Assembly (NCBI GenBank): GCA_017464425.1
Contig: JAFUDX010000011.1
Location: 1-64,000, forward strand
Direction: 5' to 3'
Source: Treponema sp.
GTDB lineage: Bacteria; Spirochaetota; Spirochaetia; Treponematales; Treponemataceae
Length of the DNA: 64,000 nt
Shown here: piece after piece, positions 58,101 to 64,000 of the stretch
Numbering within the stretch: the stretch's first letter is position 1
Layout: each line of letters starts with the position of its first letter
The notes under the pieces: generated by a model
Seen by the model: the letters and a program-made list of their open reading frames with translations, nothing else
Told to the model about the DNA's origin: nothing
Databases searched by the model: none
Program-made: the position numbers and the translations under genes

Positions 58101-60444
58101 AGTTACATATTTAGGCACGGGCGGTAATGGTAGTACTGGCACCCCTGATACTGCCGAAGCAAAGACATATAACTTCGTGGGATTGTCATTCTCTGATTTC
58201 CCTGAAAATTCTCTTTTTTCTAGAAGCACAGAAAAAAATTCATCGGGTGCTTACGACTATTATTCTACTACAGCCTATAGTGGCGTGGAAACATTTATAG
58301 GAACTGGCACTTGGACTGTTTCAGATGCAACCGTTTATAGTGGAAATTACGGAAATATGAAGGTTTACACCAATGGTACAGATGCTTCTTTGTCTTTACA
58401 GTATAATGGTGAATCTGCAAATTTTAGTCCAACGGTTTCGTCTTTAACCATTTCAAATTTATCTCGTTATGTCAGTGTTCCTAATTCAGGAAATGGCACG
58501 ATAACTGTCGAATATGAGGTTGTTAAATCTAGTAGTGCTTCTGGCGATACAGGTGTGCTTGCCCTCCTTGATCAAAATGGAAATGTTTTAAAAGTTGTTT
58601 CAGGACTTGCGGTTAAAAATGGTTCTTCTTCTACTACAACTTCTATTGATGTTACTTCTTCCACAACACAAGTCTATGTTGCTTTCAGTCGAAACGGTGC
58701 TGGCGGTGGTAGTCTTCGAGTAACTAAAATTGTATTCACTCCATCTTCAACAGGAGCATCTACTGTAAGTTCCGTAACAATCACTGGAAGTTCAAGCGTG
58801 ACTGTCGGAAACAGCATTGAGCTCACGGCAGTACCAGATGAGACACCATCGGGTGCATACACTTGGACGGTCACAAATGGAACTGGCTCGGTTACTTATG
58901 ATACTTCTACAACAAATACTCTTGCACTTACTGGTGAAAGCGCAGGTTCTGTCACAGTAACGGTAAGCGTTGACGGCGTTACAAGCGAGGCATATCCGGT
59001 AACGGTAAATCCAGTGGACAACTCAAAGAAAATCAAGTTGACTGACACGCCAACGGGATTTGCGGGTAGCGGTTACACAACTTCGTCGTATTATACAGGT
59101 AGCAATGTTGTAACAATTGATGCTTCAAGTGGAACAACGAATGAACTCATAACTCAGTTGAAAAATGCCGCAAGTGCGGGAAATACAGTCATTTACATCA
59201 AAGGTATGATTGATATGACCTATAACAGCACTTATGGTGGCTCTATGTTGCCAACTGCATGGAATGATGATAATGCGGCACTTGGAGCTTTCATTACTGC
59301 AAAATATAACTCAACTACAATGACAGGGGTTGCCTCAGCGTATACTTCATGGTCTGCATGGAGAAAGGCGTATGCAGCTCACTGTACACTAACTGGTAAT
59401 GATAGTGATTTTGATTCAAGCTCTGCAAAGGTTGATACAGATATTGACCGTTATCAATACGAATTGTATAACGCATGGAAGAATCAGATTAGAATTACGC
59501 TTGCTTCAAATACAACAATTATTGGTCTTACAGATGATAGTGGTATAAAAGGAGGAAATATCTATATTTCTGGCTGCTCAAATATTATGATTCGTAATCT
59601 TCATTTGAAAGATGCCTTTGACCCATTTCCTCATCATGAAACTTCTGGAAGTTCAACTATAAAATCTGATGGTTGGAACGCCGAATATGATTGTATCACT
59701 ATTCAAGACACAAACGACCATATTTGGATTGACCATTGTACTTTTGAAGATAGTGTCAGCGTGGGTTGGAAAAATTTTGCAGGTGTAAAAACTGGTGATT
59801 CTACCGCAGATGTTATTGCTTATCCATGTAATGATTCTGGAACTGCAACAACCACCGGCTATGAAATGTGGCAGACTTATGACGGCTTGTGTGACATCAA
59901 AGGAAAAACAACTTATGTCACCGTTTCTTACTGTGTATTCAAAAACCACGATAAGACTATGCTTCTTGGTGCTGATGATAATGAGAAAATTGGCAGTACA
60001 GTTCTTGATGACACTGCAAAAACAATAACCTTGTCTCATAACTACTTTGACAGTTGTGTTCAGCGCCTTCCGTTCGTACGCACGGCACATATCCATATCT
60101 ACAACAATTATTTTGGATATACTAATAATGGATATGACCAAAAGGCTTCTATCCAAATTCGTGCGAAAGCATGGGTTCTTTCTGAATATAATTATTTTGG
60201 AACTGGAATCTCATATCGTTACAAAGGTGATTCTGCAACGGACAGCAAAGGCTATACATCAAACACAAAACTGTACGATGCTTCAACAAATGCCGGTGTT
60301 TCTTCAACAAGCAATACCTATTGGACGGCTGTCACATCTGCTCCGTTTACACTGCCGTATACGCCTGAGTACACGGCAACGGATTCATTGGAATCAACTC
60401 TTAAATCCAATGCCGGTGCGGGTGCATGGACTGTAGAGCAATAA
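55159..60444 (+). CDS. giant surface lipoprotein: pectin methylesterase (CE8) fused to pectate lyase (PL1)
   Basis: A 1761-residue lipoprotein (lipobox ALASC, Cys about 24). Order: N-terminal beta domains (~40-470), CE8 pectin methylesterase (~477-815), two carbohydrate-binding-like beta domains (~855-988 and ~1000-1194), an Ig-like domain (~1202-1284) and a PL1 pectate lyase (~1290-1761). CE8 motifs: QAEALLF, KQDTVYL, GDVDFIWG (catalytic Asp) and LARSPWR. PL1 motifs: HIWIDHCTF, WQTYDGLCD and QRLPFVR. One polypeptide would strip methyl esters and then cut the product by beta-elimination. The start has an AAGGAG site. A strong terminator follows. Confidence 0.9.
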   Translation: MKALFFKNIKRFVSAVALLALASCANITSNPEDSKSSASGEKIAVTFDFSSKSRTALPTVNLSEYKYKIQYKLHADSDYTTSSAFTGNSGISLSLTAGTYDFIVNAYDSSDTSFATPILTGSVDEKAISSSSKSVSVTLNAATGGTGTVKITLQVADNLSVSTIKAGLYDSISDDASTSTAQEIDSTTTSGYKTVTYTNSAVPSGVSKYVIFFLYDSSSNLIMPYVESVYVHPNGTSSSRHTINTEKFLATVTVQKNGMDWTDSWFTIEFVNAADSTDKTTVDPTSTSAIYTANLDNDKTYKVYAEGKDTELTVSKNSPDATYNLITNTYFPNLYEEEAYADTYLEIEFDSVPTINRASSGTVKIYEYVFDEETDSESWNLIDTIKPAAEKLYGYGVGGNSSYGEINAQYQLIQVIGNKVRIIPHHGSTYKTATLLENETGYSVVVDDGLITGTKDGKAFTGVALEEWEFITGETPSVSNNTLTVGKGKQFVTVQGALNYLMKNSSSGDWTINIDTDTYYERLFYRGSANITMSGQGSADYGTDVEIQWANQDGGTKDASGNEVKSTLWNTGSRGRNVFYFAGGNLVLENLSIINTATRKSNEYGEYDSSVTSDNALGSNQAEALLFDSTGNCAAYNCNFTSKQDTVYLSPSGGKAWFYGCKISGDVDFIWGLSDVALFERCNIISAYDSDKSSNHATYVVASHLPNSSAPYGKGFVLYNSTITTESGQTTYLARSPWRSEGNVAQVAIIDTAVTGGLASSPWFGNHVGGSNETVLGWKWYGVTSDGSAIADTYKISQSQYEAEFAGRRNIINRTYDGSAFSKAASTWDVNTLASTRNWNVVADNSKATLDGETETTTIIYDFRKLSGYEDWASFTSMSPTTGTADNITLSGFRYHGTQYGANTGSANATITIPVRGACTVTVYNSYTNQDTAVSLSANDSTVDSGTAKAQDSCELSYTGTSATNLVLTIATAGTYISHIEVTYLGTGGNGSTGTPDTAEAKTYNFVGLSFSDFPENSLFSRSTEKNSSGAYDYYSTTAYSGVETFIGTGTWTVSDATVYSGNYGNMKVYTNGTDASLSLQYNGESANFSPTVSSLTISNLSRYVSVPNSGNGTITVEYEVVKSSSASGDTGVLALLDQNGNVLKVVSGLAVKNGSSSTTTSIDVTSSTTQVYVAFSRNGAGGGSLRVTKIVFTPSSTGASTVSSVTITGSSSVTVGNSIELTAVPDETPSGAYTWTVTNGTGSVTYDTSTTNTLALTGESAGSVTVTVSVDGVTSEAYPVTVNPVDNSKKIKLTDTPTGFAGSGYTTSSYYTGSNVVTIDASSGTTNELITQLKNAASAGNTVIYIKGMIDMTYNSTYGGSMLPTAWNDDNAALGAFITAKYNSTTMTGVASAYTSWSAWRKAYAAHCTLTGNDSDFDSSSAKVDTDIDRYQYELYNAWKNQIRITLASNTTIIGLTDDSGIKGGNIYISGCSNIMIRNLHLKDAFDPFPHHETSGSSTIKSDGWNAEYDCITIQDTNDHIWIDHCTFEDSVSVGWKNFAGVKTGDSTADVIAYPCNDSGTATTTGYEMWQTYDGLCDIKGKTTYVTVSYCVFKNHDKTMLLGADDNEKIGSTVLDDTAKTITLSHNYFDSCVQRLPFVRTAHIHIYNNYFGYTNNGYDQKASIQIRAKAWVLSEYNYFGTGISYRYKGDSATDSKGYTSNTKLYDASTNAGVSSTSNTYWTAVTSAPFTLPYTPEYTATDSLESTLKSNAGAGAWTVEQ

Positions 60445-60482
60445 GCCCTGCCTCTCCCGCCGTTTTGGAAGAATAGGGATTG

Positions 60483-60528
60483 AAAGGGGAAAGCAACCTT
60501 TTACAAAAAGGTGGCGTTCCCCTTTTTT
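60483..60528 (+). terminator. terminator of the lipoprotein/CE8-PL1 operon
   Basis: Stem AAAGGGGAA...ACCT with AGGT...TTCCCCTTT (one internal bulge), followed by six T at 60523-60528. Confidence 0.85.
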
Positions 60529-60541
60529 GTTGCTTTTTGTC

Positions 60542-61084
60542 CTATTCGGCTTCCATCATGTCGTTTTTGAGCTTGTCCAAAATGGCACGCAGGTTTTCGG
60601 GCATTTCGGGCTTGGGAGAGCTTGCTTTTGCGGTGGGGGCGGCGGTTTTGTCGAATTCGCTCAGGACTTTTTCTTCTTTGTCCAGTTTTTCTTGAAGTTC
60701 CTGCTTAAGCTTTTCGTCTGAAATCTGGGGATGAAGTTCTGCATTTGTGCCACGAAGTTTAAATGCGAGCGATGAGATTTTTGCTTCGGGAACGCCCCGT
60801 TTTAATCCAGTAAGAATGTATGTCTGATACAGGCGAAGGGTCTGAATCCAGCCGGGATGGTCACATTCAACGAGAAGAATTCCGTTTTTTAAATCGATGA
60901 CGCGGGAATGTGCGTACAGGTTTGCGCCCAAGTTTTCGCCATTGATTCCACTTGATTTTATAGAAGAGACGACGAATTTCCATGATTTGAGCAATTTGTT
61001 GTTTTTTTCGAGCTCTGCCTTTTCAATATTGTCGCAAACAAGGCTGAGCATTTCATTTATAGAAATGATGTTTTCATTCTGCAT
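60542..61084 (-). CDS. DciA-like protein (DUF721)
   Basis: A 180-residue protein with the DUF721 core, including VECDHPGWIQTLRLYQ, which resembles the CDHPGW-type motif of DciA. DciA loads the replicative helicase DnaB in bacteria lacking DnaC/DnaI. The C-terminal ~60 residues are a charged, probably disordered tail (KLDKEEKVLSEFDK...). No clear Shine-Dalgarno sequence is seen; a TATAAA box lies 12 nt upstream of the ATG. It is unlinked to recF here. Confidence 0.8.
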   Translation of the reverse strand: MQNENIISINEMLSLVCDNIEKAELEKNNKLLKSWKFVVSSIKSSGINGENLGANLYAHSRVIDLKNGILLVECDHPGWIQTLRLYQTYILTGLKRGVPEAKISSLAFKLRGTNAELHPQISDEKLKQELQEKLDKEEKVLSEFDKTAAPTAKASSPKPEMPENLRAILDKLKNDMMEAE

Positions 61085-61159
61085 AGGACTGGAAATTTAT
61101 ACTAGTTCAAAACCAAGATTTTAGCAACACACGCTCACCAGAGAAAAATCCGTATGAAG

Positions 61160-61188
61160 TTGAGTTGCGACCCGCTTTTGATTATACT
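61160..61188 (+). promoter_or_regulatory. promoter of rnhA (leaderless)
   Basis: TTGAGT (61160-61165), 17-bp spacer, TATACT (61183-61188), 7 nt to the ATG at 61196, with no Shine-Dalgarno sequence. Confidence 0.8.
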
Positions 61189-61195
61189 TTAGCGC

Positions 61196-61684
61196 ATGGA
61201 AAATGGATTTTCTTTTGACGATATGGCTCCTGTGGGAGAAAAAATAATCGTATATACGGACGGCGGCTGCTGGGGAAATCCTGGCGTTGGCGGCTGGGCA
61301 TGCGTCGTGATTGCGGACGGCGAGGCGCGGGAACTGAGCGGCGGCGAAAAACTCACGACAAACAATCGCATGGAACTTACGGCGGCAATTTCTGCGTTGA
61401 CGGCGATTTACAATACCGAGCGTTTTAAGAATCGGCCTGTGCAGCTGAACAGCGACAGTCAGTATGTTAAAAACGGGATTACGGCATGGATTCACAACTG
61501 GAAAAAAAACGGGTGGCGCACGGCGGCAAAAAAGCCTGTCCTTAACCAAGAATTATGGCAAAAACTTGACGCGCTCAACACCAGTCTCCATGTGGAATGG
61601 AATTGGGTAAAAGGCCATGCGGGAGTTGAATTTAACGAACGCTGTGACCAACTGTGCCAGATTGAAATGGGGAAATTAAAATGA
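61196..61684 (+). CDS. rnhA: ribonuclease HI
   Basis: A 162-residue enzyme that degrades RNA in RNA-DNA hybrids. The catalytic acids are visible in YTDGGCWGNPG (Asp), RMELTAAI (Glu), LNSDSQYV (Asp), and the last region GHAGVEFNERCDQ (His, Asp). An N-terminal extension of about 17 residues precedes the first strand. It overlaps hslO by 4 nt (ATGA), so the two genes are coupled. The transcript appears leaderless. Confidence 0.94.
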   Translation: MENGFSFDDMAPVGEKIIVYTDGGCWGNPGVGGWACVVIADGEARELSGGEKLTTNNRMELTAAISALTAIYNTERFKNRPVQLNSDSQYVKNGITAWIHNWKKNGWRTAAKKPVLNQELWQKLDALNTSLHVEWNWVKGHAGVEFNERCDQLCQIEMGKLK

Positions 61685-62646
61685 TTAAGGCTCAAATTAC
61701 AGATTCTGATTTGCTCGCTCACTTGGGCAAAATCCACAAAGATGAAATGACGATGTTCGTGATGGCGGATGGGCAATTTCGGGGCGCATTTTTTAATGGC
61801 ACACAGCTCGTAAATCAAATGCGTGCCCAAATGAATCTTGGGATTTTGGAAACGCTTGTTTTAGGGCAGGCAATGCTTTGTGCCGCCCTGCTGATTCCCA
61901 CAATGAAAGGCAGGGAACATCTCACTTTCCGCTACGACACGAACGGTCCTGCGGCGGGATTTTCTGTCGAGGCTGATTCAAGCGGATATGTGCGCGGTTT
62001 TTTGCTCCAAGACAAAATTCCCGTCGAAAAACCCCTTGAAAGCTGGGATTTGACTCCCTTTTTGGGCGACGGAACGCTTACGATTTCCCGAATCGGCGAA
62101 GGAATGAAAGAAGCCCAAGTCGGAACGGTTGAAATCATGTACAAAAATATTGCAAAAGATCTTGCCTGGTATTTTGCGCAAAGCGAGCAGATTCATACGG
62201 CTTTCAATACAAGCATTCAGTTTGACGAAAAGGGACGTGTTATCGGTGCGGGCGGCATGTTCCTGCAAAAAATGCCGTCGTTTGGTGGCAAAAAATCTTC
62301 TTCACCGTCACCATTTTCAAAAATGAACGATGACGAATTGATTCAAAAAGTTGAGAATGCATTCAGAGCCATGCCGTCAATCGGAAAGTGGTTTGCAGAC
62401 GGCGGCGACATGGAAGATGTGATTTACGGCTTGTTTCGGGAATTTGCCCCGCAAGCTGTTTTAAACCGCGATATTATTTTTGACTGCCCGTGCAGCAGAG
62501 AAACATTCGGCAATCATATCAAGCATTTGCCAAAGTCAGAATTAGACGACATTATTGCCCACGACAACGAACCGATTGAAGTGGTATGCCATTGCTGCGG
62601 AAGCAAATATGCCATTTACAAGGACATGCTTTTATCAGCTGACTAA
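61681..62646 (+). CDS. hslO: redox-regulated chaperone Hsp33
   Basis: A 321-residue holdase chaperone switched on by oxidation. The C-terminal zinc-binding redox switch is present: FDCPCSRE and VVCHCCGSKY supply the four cysteines (CxC and CxxC). The N-terminal domain is of usual length. It follows rnhA with a 4-nt overlap and ends by overlapping the convergent fmt gene by 12 bp. Confidence 0.93.
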   Translation: MIKAQITDSDLLAHLGKIHKDEMTMFVMADGQFRGAFFNGTQLVNQMRAQMNLGILETLVLGQAMLCAALLIPTMKGREHLTFRYDTNGPAAGFSVEADSSGYVRGFLLQDKIPVEKPLESWDLTPFLGDGTLTISRIGEGMKEAQVGTVEIMYKNIAKDLAWYFAQSEQIHTAFNTSIQFDEKGRVIGAGGMFLQKMPSFGGKKSSSPSPFSKMNDDELIQKVENAFRAMPSIGKWFADGGDMEDVIYGLFREFAPQAVLNRDIIFDCPCSRETFGNHIKHLPKSELDDIIAHDNEPIEVVCHCCGSKYAIYKDMLLSAD

Positions 62647-63612
62647 AACCGAGCCCACAAAATTTCGCGCTCCGTTTATGAACGACTTGTAATCCATCGC
62701 CTTTTTTTTCTCCAGTTGAAGCTCCGTTACAACGAGAACGCTGCCTTCACCGCATGCAATTTCAATTCCGACTGATTTTTGATACGGCAAAACGGTTCCT
62801 GGCGTTTCGCTTGTCTTTGAATCGCTCGGCTTTGCTTTTAAAATCGTGAGCCGCAATCCGTCAAAAGTCGTTGAGCAGAGCGGGAACGGCGTGTATGCCC
62901 GAATTTTCCGCTCGATTTGGGCGGCAGTGCAGTTCCAGTCGATAATTCCGTCTTCTTTTTTGAGAAAGGGCGTGTAGCTTGCTTCACCAGATTGTTTTTT
63001 ACCAGTCAGTTCTGAATCAGATTCTGCTGCCGATTTTAACACCATTTTGAGCATTTTTGCGCCTATTTCCGTTACGAGGCTTGTATTTCCGTCTCCGTCC
63101 ATGAGCGACGATGTTGTTTCGCTTCCCGTAAGCGGCACATTTTCTTGTGCAAGAATGTCACCTTCGTCCATTTTGAGGGCAAGTTTTTGGACAGTAATTC
63201 CAATCGATGCATCTCCATTCAAAATCGCCGCAGGAACGGGCGTGCATCCGCGATATTTGGGCAATGCGCTTGGATGCAGGTTGATTCCTCCGAGCGGAAA
63301 AAGTGAAAGAAATTTTGCCCCGAAAATACGGCCGTAATCAAAAGAAACAAGCAAATCGGCACCCAACAGCGAAATAGCTTCTCTTGCTTCTGCAAGCAAA
63401 TGCTCGAACTCAAATACAGGAATATTGTTTTCTCTGGCAGTTTGCGCAACTTCAGTAGGAATCAAATCAGAATGGCGACCGCGTGTTGACGGAGGATTTG
63501 TAAGAACGCCCACGATTTTAAAATTACATTCGCTCTGCGCAGAAATAAGATTTTTAAGCACAAACCGTGAAGCCAACGGACTTCCTGCATACACAATGTT
63601 TATTGTTTTCAT
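62635..63612 (-). CDS. fmt: methionyl-tRNA formyltransferase
   Basis: A 325-residue enzyme that formylates initiator Met-tRNA. The N-terminal domain has the motif GINLHPSALPKYRGCTPVPA (catalytic Asn, His region), followed by a linker and the C-terminal OB-like domain. I start at 63612 because GGAGG lies 7 nt before that ATG and the family begins MKTINIVYAGSP; the longer frame adds 15 residues. There is no def gene adjacent. Confidence 0.93.
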   Translation of the reverse strand: MKTINIVYAGSPLASRFVLKNLISAQSECNFKIVGVLTNPPSTRGRHSDLIPTEVAQTARENNIPVFEFEHLLAEAREAISLLGADLLVSFDYGRIFGAKFLSLFPLGGINLHPSALPKYRGCTPVPAAILNGDASIGITVQKLALKMDEGDILAQENVPLTGSETTSSLMDGDGNTSLVTEIGAKMLKMVLKSAAESDSELTGKKQSGEASYTPFLKKEDGIIDWNCTAAQIERKIRAYTPFPLCSTTFDGLRLTILKAKPSDSKTSETPGTVLPYQKSVGIEIACGEGSVLVVTELQLEKKKAMDYKSFINGARNFVGSVLVS

Positions 63613-63660
63613 ATCACAGCCTCCTTTTGCACAACGCGCGTTATGTAAGTATCCCAACAG

Positions 63661-64000
63661 TTAAAAGAAAATCAGCCCGCAGATTCCGAGCGGAATCAAA
63701 TAGCACGCAAACCATTCCAGTTTTCCGCGCCGAATGAGTTTCATCAAAAGTGAAAGTGAAAGATAGCCCCACGCAAATGCCGCAAGACAGCCACACGCAA
63801 CGGGAAGCGCACCAATTTGGGAACCGACTTCACCCAAATCTTTTGCCTCAAGGATAAATGCCCCCAAAATCGCAGGAATCGAAACCAAAAAAGAAAATTC
63901 TCCTGCCGCCGCTCGGTTTACGCCTGCCAGTTGTGCCCCCGCAATCGTTGAACCAGAACGGCTGATTCCAGGCAACGTTCCCACACCCTGCATAAAGCCG
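63661..64000 (-). CDS. uppP: undecaprenyl-diphosphate phosphatase, C-terminal part
   Basis: The C-terminal ~112 residues of UppP/BacA, the membrane enzyme that recycles the lipid carrier of peptidoglycan synthesis. The active-site motif LPGISRSGSTI is at the very edge of the window, followed by three membrane segments. The 5' end lies beyond 64000, so the annotated ATG at 63993 is internal. It is followed by fmt on the same strand after 48 bp. Confidence 0.9.
   Translation of the reverse strand, partial: GFMQGVGTLPGISRSGSTIAGAQLAGVNRAAAGEFSFLVSIPAILGAFILEAKDLGEVGSQIGALPVACGCLAAFAWGYLSLSLLMKLIRRGKLEWFACYLIPLGICGLIFF

Overview
The window looks like a chromosomal segment of a gut or rumen Treponema (Spirochaetota). 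This is inferred from gene content: pectin-degrading lipoproteins, an omptin-like outer membrane protease, a MurA with Asp at the usual Cys position, many diguanylate cyclases, and homopolymeric-G biology familiar in treponemes. There are no phage structural genes, transposases or CRISPR arrays. Genes lie on both strands in short operons.

Layout. 1-4.5 kb is an accessory patch: a GGDEF gene, a GGDEF remnant, a tripartite hipBST toxin-antitoxin operon, a small phage-like gene, and marR and nadE genes that have both lost their 3' ends. 4.6-10 kb is a c-di-GMP sensory operon (substrate-binding-like/GGDEF/EAL protein, dCache/PAS/GGDEF protein, sugar-binding lipoprotein). 10-11.6 kb holds a truncated second copy of ettA, tRNA-Ala(GGC) and an apparent MscS tail. 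11.6-19.8 kb carries a lipoprotein, icd, a GGDEF-GAF protein, recF, a TetR regulator, an RNA methyltransferase and sufD. 19.9-27.4 kb carries a glycosyltransferase, a PCMD protein, an AAA/PD-(D/E)XK protein, a C39-like protein, sufB and a decayed yhcG-like gene flanked by a duplicated piece of the sufB start. 27.6-34.8 kb has a TPR protein, VanZ, MurA and two CNNM/CBS transporters. 35-49.4 kb has a pectate lyase, intact ettA, an RluA-type synthase, a DUF3990-XRE fusion, omptin, glutamate synthase and a CE12 esterase. 49.5-64 kb has an MBL/beta-CASP protein, a hydrolase, an Omp85-like protein, two surface lipoproteins (one a CE8-PL1 fusion), a DciA-like protein, rnhA, hslO, fmt and the end of uppP.

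The pectin genes form a coherent set: deacetylation (CE12), demethylation (CE8) and lyase cleavage (two PL1 modules) by exported or surface proteins.

The most unusual signals are these. (1) Palindromic elements sit in frame inside coding sequences: four in gltB, two of them copies of one 81-87 bp cloverleaf-like family, and others in the DUF3990-XRE gene, a corC-like gene and yhcG. (2) Strong promoters with 17-bp spacers repeatedly place the -10 box only 6-8 nt from the ATG, implying leaderless mRNAs. (3) The gltB leader holds two tandem intrinsic terminators between promoter and start codon. (4) A G9 tract at codons 10-13 of a surface lipoprotein gene makes it a candidate phase-variable locus. 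All functional statements come from reading the sequence; no database search was run.
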